A stretch of 64,000 nt of DNA from Tyzzerella sp. An114. GTDB lineage: Bacteria; Bacillota; Clostridia; Lachnospirales; Anaerotignaceae. Each line of letters opens with the position of its first letter. The stretch's first letter is position 1. Under the pieces are notes generated by a model. That model was given only the letters and a program-made list of their open reading frames with translations. It was not told the origin of the DNA and ran no database searches. The translations under genes were made by a program, and so were the position numbers. The stretch spans positions 1-64,000 of the forward strand of contig NZ_NFLT01000003.1 in NCBI RefSeq assembly GCF_002161055.1, in the 5' to 3' direction. Positions 18,922-27,711 of the stretch are shown piece after piece.

Positions 18922-19163
18922 TGGCTGAAAAAACAATAACAGTACGCAAATCTTTGGACGCTAGACAGGCAGCATTTTTTGTACAGACAGCGAGTAAATT
19001 TGAAAGCAGAATACAGGTTACAATCGACGACAGAAAAATAAATGCAAAAAGCATTATGGGCACTATTTCACTTGGAATAACTGAAGGTCAGGTTGCAACA
19101 ATAGTAGCTGAGGGTTCTGATGCAGATGAAGCAGTAAAAGAAGTTGCAAAAGTTTTGGAATAA
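18921..19163 (+). CDS. Crh-like HPr-family regulatory protein (phospho-His site replaced by Asp)
   Basis: An 80-residue HPr-fold protein. Where HPr has the phosphotransfer His of the G-L-H-A-R-P motif, this protein reads S-L-D-A-R-Q, with Asp13. It therefore cannot carry phosphate for sugar import. The regulatory Ser (Ser44 in NAKSIMG), the substrate of HPr kinase, is retained. In Bacillus, Crh has Gln at the His position and lies directly after whiA (yvcL), as here. It is probably a catabolite-repression co-regulator acting with CcpA, inferred from residues and synteny. It is translationally coupled to whiA and followed by a terminator. Confidence 0.88.
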   Translation: MAEKTITVRKSLDARQAAFFVQTASKFESRIQVTIDDRKINAKSIMGTISLGITEGQVATIVAEGSDADEAVKEVAKVLE

Positions 19164-19187
19164 TAAAATAATATAATTGATTTTTTT

Positions 19188-19228
19188 AAGGCGAGGGGTT
19201 GACATTATAGTTTTCCCTCGCCTTTTAT
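19188..19228 (+). terminator. Intrinsic terminator after the hprK-to-crh run
   Basis: A 10-bp GC-rich stem (AAGGCGAGGG at 19188-19197 with 19215-19224) with a 17-nt loop, followed by TTTT. The rest of the 254-bp gap up to 19417 holds the promoter below and no gene. Confidence 0.75.
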
Positions 19229-19342
19229 AATGCAATAACATAAAATTTTAAATTTTTGTTGAAAATTATTGAAACTTTTGTCGAATTTATAAATACCTTA
19301 CAATTTTGTGCGTATTATTTTGTACATAAAATGTTTTTTTAG

Positions 19343-19371
19343 TTTACCATATGAAAAAAATGTATTATAAT
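19343..19371 (+). promoter_or_regulatory. Candidate promoter of the division-gene run
   Basis: TTTACC (19343-19348), a 17-bp spacer and a perfect TATAAT (19366-19371). The predicted start is about 40 bases before the ATG at 19418. Confidence 0.5.
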
Positions 19372-19417
19372 ATTTTAGTATATTAATTTGATTTACGATT
19401 TTACAAAGGAGGCTTCT

Positions 19418-21097
19418 ATGGCTAAGAAGAATAGTGGCAGCTCCAATAAAAGTAATAAAAGAAATTATAATAGCAGAAATACATATAAAAATGTAACAAA
19501 CAGAAATGTGAACTCAAAAAATAAAAAATATAATAGTAGACCTTCTGCAAAAAATATTAGTCGTACTCAAAAAGGAAATGTAACATATATACACCGTCCT
19601 GTTAATAAAAAACCAGTACCAAAAAAGAAAGTTAGAAGAAATGGTCACAGAGCCTTTATGGGTATAATGTTCACAGTACTTATAATATATCTTTTTGGAT
19701 ATTTAGTAGCATTTTTAAGCAAACCTCAGATTTCTGTTGAGTCTGTTGGATATGGAACTATTGATGTTCCAAAAACATTAAATGGAATTATTGTGAGAGA
19801 TGAAAGAGTTTTTACAAGTCCAATTGATGGACAGCCTGTTTTTTCATATTCTGAAAATGAAAGAGTGAAAAAAGGCTCCACTGTTTGTGTTATAAAAAAA
19901 GATGATACTGCTGATGCTATTGAGGAGCGTATAGAGGAGATTGATAAAGATATACTTGAAAAACAGAAACAGAGAAGTGATATTTCTGTTTTTAAAGAGG
20001 ACATTGACAGAATTGAAAAAAATATAAGTGAAACTATGGATTCATATATGTATAAATTTTCCGATGGAACAATGGCAGATATATATTCTCTTAAAAACCG
20101 TGTGGATTCTCAAATTACAATGAGAAATAATATATGGCTTGCAGAAAATAATGCCAGTGTTTCAGAACTTAGCGAGGAAAAGAAAAGCTATGAAAGTCAG
20201 TTGGCAGGAAGTAAAGCCAGTGTTGCTTCTGATGTTAGTGGTATTGTAAGTTATACTATTGACGGCATGGAAAGTACATTACCTTATGATAATCCTGCTT
20301 CTATAACAGAAGAACAGACAAAAATGAAAGTTGACCCTACGGTTATTTCTAAAAGCCAAAATGTAAAGGCGGAAGACCCATTGTTTAAAATAGTACAGTC
20401 AAATGTGTGGTATATGACATCATATGTACCTGCTGAAATTGGTTCTACATGGGCTGTTGGAGATAGAAAAGTTGTTAAAACAACAATAGATGATGAAGAT
20501 GTTGAAATAAATGTTACAATAAATTCAATAGAACAAATTGAAAAGAAATCTAAAGTTGTATTTAGGTCAAATGAAAGTCTTGAAAAAATAATAAACACAA
20601 GAACATTGACATTTAAAATAGAAGATAATGTTTATGAGGGACTTAAAGTTCCTAATAATGCCATAGTTGAAAAAACTCTTTTAAAAATTCCAGAGGAATG
20701 TATAAGAGAGAGCAACGGAGAGGAAGGAGTATTAAAAGTATCTGGTGAAGAAACTACATTTATTCCTCTTGTAATATCAAGAAGAGTTGAGGCTGACCCT
20801 GAAGCAGGAACAGGTGCTTTTGCATATGTATTGCAGGATTTTGAAACAATACGACTTGGAGATACCATTGTTATGGGTACAGGTGAGACTTCTTCAAATT
20901 ATACAATATCTGAAGTTGAGACTAAAAAAGGTGTCTATGTTGTAAATAGTTCTGTGGCAAACTTTAAAGTTGTTGACGTTTTAATATCAAACAGTGAATA
21001 CTCTATTGTTGAGGCTGGTTCTGCCTATGGTCTTAAGGCCTATGACAATATTGTTTCTGATGCTAAAAACATACAGGAGTCGGATTCTGTATATTAA
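19418..21097 (+). CDS. HlyD-like membrane-anchored protein of the division cluster
   Basis: About 559 residues. An N-terminal 65-residue basic, Asn/Ser/Lys-rich low-complexity tail is followed by one membrane helix (about 78-100) and a large extracellular part. That part looks like a membrane-fusion (HlyD/biotinyl-lipoyl-like) fold: a short beta segment, a coiled coil (about 165-260), then a second beta region with SDVSGIVSY. Start: the TTG at 19388 is ignored because the ATG at 19418 follows AAAGGAGG. The function is unknown. It opens the run with yggS, sepF, yggT, ylmH and divIVA, so an envelope or division role is inferred. No exporter genes are adjacent. Confidence 0.75.
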   Translation: MAKKNSGSSNKSNKRNYNSRNTYKNVTNRNVNSKNKKYNSRPSAKNISRTQKGNVTYIHRPVNKKPVPKKKVRRNGHRAFMGIMFTVLIIYLFGYLVAFLSKPQISVESVGYGTIDVPKTLNGIIVRDERVFTSPIDGQPVFSYSENERVKKGSTVCVIKKDDTADAIEERIEEIDKDILEKQKQRSDISVFKEDIDRIEKNISETMDSYMYKFSDGTMADIYSLKNRVDSQITMRNNIWLAENNASVSELSEEKKSYESQLAGSKASVASDVSGIVSYTIDGMESTLPYDNPASITEEQTKMKVDPTVISKSQNVKAEDPLFKIVQSNVWYMTSYVPAEIGSTWAVGDRKVVKTTIDDEDVEINVTINSIEQIEKKSKVVFRSNESLEKIINTRTLTFKIEDNVYEGLKVPNNAIVEKTLLKIPEECIRESNGEEGVLKVSGEETTFIPLVISRRVEADPEAGTGAFAYVLQDFETIRLGDTIVMGTGETSSNYTISEVETKKGVYVVNSSVANFKVVDVLISNSEYSIVEAGSAYGLKAYDNIVSDAKNIQESDSVY

Positions 21098-21124
21098 TAT
21101 ATGTTTTTAAGGAAGTGATAGTGT

Positions 21125-21832
21125 ATGCGTTCTTCAATAGAAGAAAACATTATAGAAGTTAAAAGGAGAGTTGAAGAAGCAGCAAAAAAAGCTGGAAGAA
21201 ATCCAGAAGATGTACTTATCCTTGCTGTGAGTAAAACAATTGATGTGCCTAGAATAAAAGAGGCTGTTCAGTGTGGACTTAATTCTCTTGGTGAAAACAG
21301 AGTTCAAGAGATTATGGATAAGTATGAACCTATGGGTGAGGGTATAAACTGGCATCTTATAGGTCACCTTCAGACAAACAAAGTAAAGTATATAATAGAT
21401 AAAGTTTGTCTTATACACTCTGTTGAGAGTTTAAAATTGGCAGATGAAATTAATAAAAAGGCTGAAAAAGCCGGAATTATAATGGATATTCTTGTTGAAG
21501 TAAATATTGCCAATGAGGAGTCTAAATTCGGCATAAAGCCTGAGGATTGTGAAAGTTTTATAAGAGAGCTTTCAAAAATGAAAAATATAAATGTAAAAGG
21601 TCTTATGACAGTAGCACCTTTTACAGAAAATCCAGAAGAAAACAGGGTTTATTTCAAAGGATTGAAAGATTTGCTTGTTGACATCAACAATAAAAAAATT
21701 GATAATATAAATATGTCTGAACTTTCTATGGGAATGACAGGGGACTTTGAAGTTGCAGTTGAAGAAGGTGCAACTATTGTAAGAGTTGGAACAGGAATTT
21801 TTGGTGAAAGATTTTATCCAAATAAAAAATAA
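21125..21832 (+). CDS. YggS/YlmE family pyridoxal-phosphate homeostasis protein
   Basis: A 235-residue single-domain alanine-racemase-like TIM barrel. The PLP-binding Lys lies in ILAVSKTID, followed by LGENRVQEI, WHLIGHLQTNK, the SVES segment and LSMGMTGDFEVAVEEGATIVRVGTGIFG. The family buffers PLP and affects amino-acid metabolism rather than racemising alanine. The location just upstream of sepF matches ylmE in Bacillus. Confidence 0.93.
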   Translation: MRSSIEENIIEVKRRVEEAAKKAGRNPEDVLILAVSKTIDVPRIKEAVQCGLNSLGENRVQEIMDKYEPMGEGINWHLIGHLQTNKVKYIIDKVCLIHSVESLKLADEINKKAEKAGIIMDILVEVNIANEESKFGIKPEDCESFIRELSKMKNINVKGLMTVAPFTENPEENRVYFKGLKDLLVDINNKKIDNINMSELSMGMTGDFEVAVEEGATIVRVGTGIFGERFYPNKK

Positions 21833-21879
21833 TATTTTTTGATTATATTACGTATACATATTCAAGGAGGAAGTTTTAA

Positions 21880-22389
21880 GTGAGTGGTTTAATTAACAAA
21901 ATGAAAGATTTAATACTTGGAGAAGATTATGAAGATGAAGAGTACGATGAGTATGAAGGCTCTGAACAGGAAATGGAAAGAGAAGTTCCTACAAGAGAAA
22001 TGTCTCAGCCTGTAAGAGAAACTCAGGAGTATACTCCTCAAACAACATATGGAAGAAGAAGAAATGGTGGAGCACAGGTTGTAAGCATACAGGCTAATGT
22101 TCAGATGCAGGTTGTTGTTGTAAAACCTGAATGTTATGAAGATGCACAGGAAATCTGTGACCAGATAAAGAGTAAAAAACCTGTTGTTGTTAATCTTGAA
22201 AAAGTTGAATACCCTATTGCTCAGAGAATAATGGACTTCTTAAGTGGTACTTGTTATTCTCTTGACGGTACAATTCAGCGTGTTGCTAATAATATTTTTA
22301 TAATTGCACCTGAAAACGTGGATATTTCAGGAGATTTTAAGGAAGAATTAAAAACTAAGGGAGTTATACTTCCTTGGGTAAAACAGTAA
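21880..22389 (+). CDS. sepF: Cell division protein SepF
   Basis: A 169-residue FtsZ-associated protein. A short N-terminal amphipathic membrane-targeting helix (SGLINKMKDLI) is followed by an acidic linker (about 15-65) and a C-terminal SepF domain (about 75-165) with VVVVKPECYEDAQEICDQI, VVNLE and RIMDFLSGTCYSLDG. It tethers and bundles FtsZ at the membrane. The start is GTG, eight bases after an AAGGAGG site. Confidence 0.93.
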   Translation: MSGLINKMKDLILGEDYEDEEYDEYEGSEQEMEREVPTREMSQPVRETQEYTPQTTYGRRRNGGAQVVSIQANVQMQVVVVKPECYEDAQEICDQIKSKKPVVVNLEKVEYPIAQRIMDFLSGTCYSLDGTIQRVANNIFIIAPENVDISGDFKEELKTKGVILPWVKQ

Positions 22390-22406
22390 ATTGACGGAGG
22401 ATATAT

Positions 22407-22697
22407 ATGCTTGGCTTAAAAAGTGTATTATATCAGGCGGTAGATACATTTTTCTATGTACTCTATCTTCTGATACTTGTAAGAATAATAATATCATGGC
22501 TTCCTATAAGTAGAGATAATAGTATAGTCAGACTTATTTATTCTTTTACAGAACCTATTTTAGGGCCTATAAGAAATATGATATCAAAATCACCTCTTGG
22601 TGGTGGATTGATGCTTGATTTTTCACCAATTATAGCTCTTTTTGCTATGAATATAGTAAAAATGATTATTATGACTCTTATAATATCCTTTCTCTAG
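22407..22697 (+). CDS. YggT family membrane protein
   Basis: A 96-residue protein with two YggT-type membrane helices. The family segment LVRIIISWLPI and the PILGPIRNMI motif follow the first helix, and a long second helix ends the protein. The function is not established. In Gram-positive division clusters it sits between sepF and ylmH, as here (ylmG). Confidence 0.9.
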   Translation: MLGLKSVLYQAVDTFFYVLYLLILVRIIISWLPISRDNSIVRLIYSFTEPILGPIRNMISKSPLGGGLMLDFSPIIALFAMNIVKMIIMTLIISFL

Positions 22698-22708
22698 AAG
22701 GGACGGTT

Positions 22709-23506
22709 TTGACGGTTTTGAATAGAAATGATTTTTTAAAAAGAGCTTCTAACAGTGAAGAAAGATTGCTTATATCAAAAATTATTGATAAAGCAGAATT
22801 AGCTATTAAAAAACATGAAATTGCTTTTACGGATTTTATAAATCCGGCAGAAATGGCTGTTGTATATGATATTGTAAAAAATATACGAGATGTAAATTTC
22901 CGAATTTTTGGAGGAGGAGAAGACTGTGAAAGAAATATTATAGGTTTTTCACCGGAATATATTGAACTTTCAGACAGTGACTTTCCTATTAAAGCTATAA
23001 AAATTACAAGAAATCTTAAATTTTCGGGAGAACTTTCCCATAGAGATTATCTCGGTTCTATATTAGGTCTTGGTATTGATAGGGACAAAACAGGTGATAT
23101 ATTTGTATTTGATGAATATACACTCTGTTTTGTCATTAATACTGTTGCTGATTATATAGGAACAAATCTTATAAAAGTGGGTAAAACAGCTGTAAAAACA
23201 GATATTATTGATATTGAAAGTGTGTCTGTACCTGCGAAAAATACCGTTTTAAAAAGAGAAACGGTGTCGTCAATTAGAATTGATGCTGTTATAGGCTCGG
23301 CTTTTAATATTTCTAGAGGCAGGGCTCAAGATTTTATAAAGAGCGAAAGGGTTAATGTTAACTGGTCTACTGTCACAAGTGTATCTTTTTTGTTAAAAGA
23401 AGGAGATATGGTCTCTGTAAGGGGACTTGGTCGTTTCCGTATATCAGAGATAGGCGGTAAAACTAAAAAAGACAGAACCGGAGTTATTTTTTCAATGTAC
23501 GTTTAA
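22709..23506 (+). CDS. YlmH family S4-domain RNA-binding protein
   Basis: A 265-residue protein. The N-terminal two-thirds is the YlmH-specific domain (FINPAEMAVVYDI, FGGGEDCERNIIGF, SHRDYLGSILGLGIDRDKTGDI). The C-terminal S4 domain, about residues 190-250, has SSIRIDAVIGSAFNISRGRAQDFI and VNVNW. YlmH homologues have been linked to ribosome rescue (peptidyl-tRNA-containing large subunits). The start is the TTG at 22709, five bases after AGAAGGGA; another TTG at 22718 is too far from it. Confidence 0.9.
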   Translation: MTVLNRNDFLKRASNSEERLLISKIIDKAELAIKKHEIAFTDFINPAEMAVVYDIVKNIRDVNFRIFGGGEDCERNIIGFSPEYIELSDSDFPIKAIKITRNLKFSGELSHRDYLGSILGLGIDRDKTGDIFVFDEYTLCFVINTVADYIGTNLIKVGKTAVKTDIIDIESVSVPAKNTVLKRETVSSIRIDAVIGSAFNISRGRAQDFIKSERVNVNWSTVTSVSFLLKEGDMVSVRGLGRFRISEIGGKTKKDRTGVIFSMYV

Positions 23507-23517
23507 AGGGGGATAAT

Positions 23518-24171
23518 ATGATTACTATTAGTGATATCGAAACAAAGGAATTTAAAAAATCAGCTTTTGGCTATTCACAAGATGAGGTAGATAAGTTTTT
23601 AGACGAGATTATACTTGATTATGAAAAACTTATAAAAGAAAATTTTGAGCTTAAGGAGAAAGTTTCAAATCTCAATAGCAGTATTTCCAACTACCGTTCA
23701 ATAGAAAAGTCACTCCAGACAACTCTTGCTCTTGCAGAGAAAACAGCTGATGAAACTCTTAAAAATGCTGAAGCTGACAAAGAGAGAATTGTAAGTGAGA
23801 CAAGAAAACAGGCTGAAACATATTTAGCACAGGCTAAAGAGAAATCAGAAACTATGCTTGCTGAAGCTAACACAAAATCAGAAAGTATTTTATCAGAGGC
23901 AAAAACAAAATCAGAAGCTATGCTTGCTGAGGCTAATTCTAAGGCAAGTGTAATTCTTGAACAGGCTAATGATAAATATGAAATGGTTTTTGGTGATACA
24001 GACAGAAAACTTACAGAAATGAAAAATTCTCTTGAAAAACTTCTTGAGAGATATGACGCTACAAAGAAAAGACTTAAAGTTATATTTGAAGCGGAAATAC
24101 GTCTTCTTGACAAAACAGATTTTAACGAGACAAGCGAAAAAGACATAATTGCAGAAACAGAAAATAATTAA
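23518..24171 (+). CDS. divIVA: DivIVA domain protein
   Basis: A 217-residue coiled-coil protein. The N-terminal DivIVA membrane-binding domain (about 1-60) has ISDIETKEFKKSAFGYSQDEVDKFLDEI. The long coiled coil (about 60-195) includes several Ala/Glu/Lys/Ser-rich repeats of about 11-18 residues around A-E-A-x-T-K-S-E. DivIVA binds negatively curved membrane at poles and septa and recruits division or wall proteins. It ends the division run and is followed by a terminator-like hairpin. Confidence 0.92.
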   Translation: MITISDIETKEFKKSAFGYSQDEVDKFLDEIILDYEKLIKENFELKEKVSNLNSSISNYRSIEKSLQTTLALAEKTADETLKNAEADKERIVSETRKQAETYLAQAKEKSETMLAEANTKSESILSEAKTKSEAMLAEANSKASVILEQANDKYEMVFGDTDRKLTEMKNSLEKLLERYDATKKRLKVIFEAEIRLLDKTDFNETSEKDIIAETENN

Positions 24172-24186
24172 TTATAAAATAAAAAT

Positions 24187-24217
24187 AAAGGGTGGGGGAA
24201 ATAACCCTACCTTTTTT
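24187..24217 (+). terminator. Probable terminator after divIVA
   Basis: AAAGG and GGG pair with CCC and CCTTT around a 2x2 internal loop, followed by a T run. The stem is imperfect. Confidence 0.5.
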
Positions 24218-24237
24218 GTATTTTGGGGGGATAAATT

Positions 24238-25323
24238 TTGAAAAGTGTTACAGTAAAAACAGAGTTAAAAGAGTATGATATAGATTTTAGAAGTGGTTTT
24301 TATGGTATAAGTGATACTATTGAAAAATCTGGTGTTAAGGGAAGTAAAATATGTGTCATAACTGATGATAATATAGAACAATTGTATGGTGATGAGGTCA
24401 AAGAAGCTCTTTTGAAAAATTTCAAAGAGGTTTATATAAAATCATTCACTAAGGGAGAAAAAAGCAAAAATCTTGATACAATATCAGATATATATAAATT
24501 CCTTTTGGAAAATCATTTTGATAGAAAATGTGCTGTTGCCGGACTTGGCGGAGGAGTTGCAGGAGATATGGCAGGATTTGTTGCTGCAACATATATGCGA
24601 GGTATAGAATTTATTCAGATACCTACAAGTCTTCTTGCTGAAGTTGACAGCAGTGTGGGAGGAAAAACTGGTGTTGACTTCTGTGGCAGTAAAAACATAA
24701 TAGGTGCTTTTTATCAGCCTTCTTTTGTTTATATAAACATTGACACTTTAAAGACTTTACCAAAAAGAGAGTTTTCAGCTGGTATGGCGGAAGTTATAAA
24801 ATATGGTATAATATTGTCAAAAGATTTTTATAATTTTATATCCGAAAACAGAGAAAAAATTAAAAGTATGGATATAGATACAATGACAGAAGTTATTGCT
24901 AAATGCTGTGAGTTTAAAGCCTTTGTTGTGTCAAATGATGAGAAAGAAAAAGGCATGAGAGCAATATTAAACTATGGACATACAATAGGTCATGCTGTTG
25001 AAAGTCTTAAGGAGTTTGAGCTTATACACGGTGAGTGTGTTGGAATTGGTATGGTTGCCGCTATGAAAATAAGCTGTGACAGAGGTGTTATAACAGAAAA
25101 AGACCTTAATGAATTTGAAGAACTTCTCACATACTTTGATATACCTGTAAAAACAAAGGGACTTAACCCTGAAGATGTTTACAGTCAGATGTTTAATGAC
25201 AAAAAAGTTAGTGATAGCAAAATAAACTTTGTTCTTGTAGATAATGAAATAGGCAAGTCTTATGTAACATCTGAAATTTCAAAAGATGAGATTATAAAAG
25301 CTATATCATACGTAGTTGAATAA
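24238..25323 (+). CDS. aroB: 3-Dehydroquinate synthase
   Basis: A 361-residue NAD- and metal-dependent enzyme that makes 3-dehydroquinate from DAHP, step two of the shikimate pathway. Seen: GGGVAGDMAGFVAATYMRGI, PTSLLAEVDSSVGGKTGVD, the metal-binding Glu in GMAEVIKYG and His residues in LNYGHTIGHAVE and IHGECVGIGM. The start is TTG after a run of G's. It opens a run with lspA and rluD. Confidence 0.95.
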   Translation: MKSVTVKTELKEYDIDFRSGFYGISDTIEKSGVKGSKICVITDDNIEQLYGDEVKEALLKNFKEVYIKSFTKGEKSKNLDTISDIYKFLLENHFDRKCAVAGLGGGVAGDMAGFVAATYMRGIEFIQIPTSLLAEVDSSVGGKTGVDFCGSKNIIGAFYQPSFVYINIDTLKTLPKREFSAGMAEVIKYGIILSKDFYNFISENREKIKSMDIDTMTEVIAKCCEFKAFVVSNDEKEKGMRAILNYGHTIGHAVESLKEFELIHGECVGIGMVAAMKISCDRGVITEKDLNEFEELLTYFDIPVKTKGLNPEDVYSQMFNDKKVSDSKINFVLVDNEIGKSYVTSEISKDEIIKAISYVVE

Positions 25324-25340
25324 GAAAGGACATAATAAAC

Positions 25341-25820
25341 ATGATATTTTTACCTTTGGTTGTGACAGCAATTCTTGTGGTGATTGACCAGATTACAAAA
25401 TATATAGCTTTAAGCTCACTGAAACCCATAGGCTCAATGACTTTTATAAAAGGCTTTATGGATTTTACTTTTGTTGAAAATAGAGGTGCAGCCTTTGGAA
25501 TTTTGGAAGGTCAGAGATGGTTTTTTGTAGTTGCCACAATAGTTATATCAGTAGCTATAATATATGCTTTTGTTAAAATGCCTAAAAAGAAGGAATATAA
25601 ATATATGAAATTGGCTCTTGTTTTGATACTTGCAGGAGCTTTTGGAAATGTTATAGACAGACTTTTTAGAGGATATGTTGTTGATTTCTTTGAATTTACA
25701 TTTATTGATTGGCCTGTGTTTAATGTGGCTGATATATATGTTGTTGTTGGAACAATTATATTTGCATTTCTTATACTTTTCGTGATAAAAGATGAACCAA
25801 AAAATAATAAAAAGGGGTAA
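25341..25820 (+). CDS. lspA: Lipoprotein signal peptidase II
   Basis: A 159-residue aspartic protease with four membrane helices that removes signal peptides ahead of the lipidated Cys. The family motifs VIDQITKY, FVENRGAAFGIL, the first catalytic Asp in GNVIDRLFRGYVVDFFEF and the second in FNVADIYVVVG are all present. It would process the lipoprotein encoded at 5848-7464, among others. It is followed four bases later by rluD, the normal Firmicutes order. Confidence 0.96.
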   Translation: MIFLPLVVTAILVVIDQITKYIALSSLKPIGSMTFIKGFMDFTFVENRGAAFGILEGQRWFFVVATIVISVAIIYAFVKMPKKKEYKYMKLALVLILAGAFGNVIDRLFRGYVVDFFEFTFIDWPVFNVADIYVVVGTIIFAFLILFVIKDEPKNNKKG

Positions 25821-25823
25821 AAA

Positions 25824-26750
25824 ATGGATATATATAATTTGGCAGTTGAAAAAGAGGATGTTGGCACAAGAATAGATGTCTTTGTGTCTGAAAATTTTGA
25901 TGATATTTCAAGAAGTGGAGTTCAAAAACTTATTGAACAGGGACATATAACTGTAAATGAGAAAAATATAAAATCAAACTATAAACTTAGAGATAAAGAC
26001 ATTATAAAAGTTGAAATTCCGGAACCTGTTGAGATAGAAATACTTCCGGAAGACATTCCTCTTGACATACTTTATGAAGATAATGATGTTATAGTTATAA
26101 ATAAACCACAAGGAATGGTTGTTCATCCTGCACCGGGACATTATTCTGGTACACTTGTCAATGCTTTGATGTATCACTGTAAAGGTGAACTTTCAGGGAT
26201 AAATGGTGTTATGCGTCCTGGAATAGTTCACAGAATTGATAAAGACACATCAGGTGTAATTATGGCAGCTAAAAATAATATGGCTCATCAGTCATTAGCT
26301 TTACAACTTGCAGAACATAGTATAACAAGAAAATACAATGCTATTGTTTTTAATAAACTTAAAGAAGATGAAGGCACAATAGATGCACCTATTGGACGAC
26401 ATCCTGAGGATAGAAAAAAGATGTGTGTTAGGGATAAAAACAGTCGTCATGCTGTAACTCATTATAGAGTTATAGAACATTTGGGGAAATATGACCTTAT
26501 AGAAGCTCAGCTTGAAACAGGGAGAACTCATCAGATAAGAGTTCATATGTCATATATAGGTCATCCTCTTTTAGGTGACGAGGTTTATGGCAAGAGAAAA
26601 CAGCCTTTCTCTACAAAAGGTCAAGTTCTTCATGCCAGAGTTTTGGGATTTGTTCATCCAAGAACTGGGGAGTATATGGAATTTGAGTCAGAACTTCCTG
26701 AATATTTTAAAAAACTTATTGAAAAATTAAAACAGATACAGACAAGCTAA
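25824..26750 (+). CDS. rluD: RluD family pseudouridine synthase
   Basis: A 308-residue enzyme. An N-terminal S4 domain (about 15-75, RSGVQKLIEQGHITVN) is joined to an RluA-type synthase domain with the catalytic Asp in HRIDKDTSGVIMAAK. Other marks are KPQGMVVHPAPGH, ETGRTHQIRVHM and HPLLGDEVYG. It converts uridines in 23S rRNA. It is the ylyB equivalent of the lspA-ylyB-pyr locus of Bacillus. Confidence 0.93.
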   Translation: MDIYNLAVEKEDVGTRIDVFVSENFDDISRSGVQKLIEQGHITVNEKNIKSNYKLRDKDIIKVEIPEPVEIEILPEDIPLDILYEDNDVIVINKPQGMVVHPAPGHYSGTLVNALMYHCKGELSGINGVMRPGIVHRIDKDTSGVIMAAKNNMAHQSLALQLAEHSITRKYNAIVFNKLKEDEGTIDAPIGRHPEDRKKMCVRDKNSRHAVTHYRVIEHLGKYDLIEAQLETGRTHQIRVHMSYIGHPLLGDEVYGKRKQPFSTKGQVLHARVLGFVHPRTGEYMEFESELPEYFKKLIEKLKQIQTS

Positions 26751-26787
26751 TATAAACAATAAAAGTTTTTGAGGTGATAATGGTATT

Positions 26788-27711
26788 ATGATTAGAAGAA
26801 AAGATTTTTTTGGTCTCAAAAATATGAGTTCCGATGAAATACGCTATATTCTCAGTACTGCTGAGACAATGAAGTATATATTAAATCATAAAAACAAAAA
26901 AGTTCCCCATTTACAGGGAAAGTCTGTTGTTCTTCTTTTTTATATGGCAAGTGCAAGAGAGAAACTTTCTTATGAAATGGCGGCACAGCACCTCAGTGCA
27001 AATGTTGTTGATATGACAAGAGAGAAATTTGGAAATGAGAAATTAAAAGACATGGGACAGCTTGTTGACCAGATGGGAGCTGATTTTATAATACTTCGTC
27101 ATCCTATGGCTGGAGCTGCTGAATTTTTAGCTGAAGGCGTTCAAGCTTCTGTTATAAATGCTGGTGATGGATATAATGAAAATCCCGGTCAGTCCCTTCT
27201 TGACCTTTTAATTATAAAAGAGAACAAGAGAAGTTTTCAAGGACTTAAAGTTGCCATTGTTGGAGATATTATTCACAGTAGAGTTTCAAGAAGTAATATA
27301 TGGGCTTTGACAAAATTAGGAGCTGATGTTAGAGTTGCAGGACCTCCTACTCTTATGCCTTCTAATTTATCTGATTTTGATGTTAATATATTCTATAATG
27401 CTAAAGAAGCTGTGAAAGATGCTGACGTTATAATAACAACTAAAGTTAGAGTTGAAGACCATGAAAAAAATATAATACCTTCCTTTGAGGAATATAAAAG
27501 TCTTTTCAGAATAGATGAAAACCTTTTAAAATATGCAAAGAAAGATGTTATTATAATGCACCCAGGACCTATTATGAAAGATATTGAAATATCTTCAAAG
27601 GTTATAGACAGTAAACAGTGTATTATAAATGACCATATTGCAAATGGTGTTGCTGTAAGAATGGCTATTCTTTATATATTATCTCAAATTGGAGGTGGCT
27701 TTAATGGTTGA
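26788..27711 (+). CDS. Aspartate carbamoyltransferase-like protein with altered active site
   Basis: A 307-residue protein over the full length of ATCase/PyrB. The fold markers are clear: ILRHPMAGAA, VINAGDG, VGDIIHSRVSRSN and HPGP. However, the carbamoyl-phosphate loop S-T-R-T-R reads S55-A-R-E-K. The 80s-loop Lys is replaced by Gly82 (in FGNEKLKD). The catalytic His of H-P-T-Q is Asn132 (NPGQ, 132-135), and the R-x-Q aspartate site reads K219-V-R221. Arg57 and the RHP Arg-His remain. I infer weak or no ATCase activity. It lies 37 bases after rluD, where Bacillus has the pyr operon, and overlaps the equally altered pyrC-like gene. pyrR and pyrP are missing. Confidence 0.82.
   Translation: MIRRKDFFGLKNMSSDEIRYILSTAETMKYILNHKNKKVPHLQGKSVVLLFYMASAREKLSYEMAAQHLSANVVDMTREKFGNEKLKDMGQLVDQMGADFIILRHPMAGAAEFLAEGVQASVINAGDGYNENPGQSLLDLLIIKENKRSFQGLKVAIVGDIIHSRVSRSNIWALTKLGADVRVAGPPTLMPSNLSDFDVNIFYNAKEAVKDADVIITTKVRVEDHEKNIIPSFEEYKSLFRIDENLLKYAKKDVIIMHPGPIMKDIEISSKVIDSKQCIINDHIANGVAVRMAILYILSQIGGGFNG

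Noticed and set aside
23790-23950. Tandem DNA repeat within divIVA
   Set aside because: It is the normal coiled-coil periodicity of DivIVA at the protein level and not an independent element.
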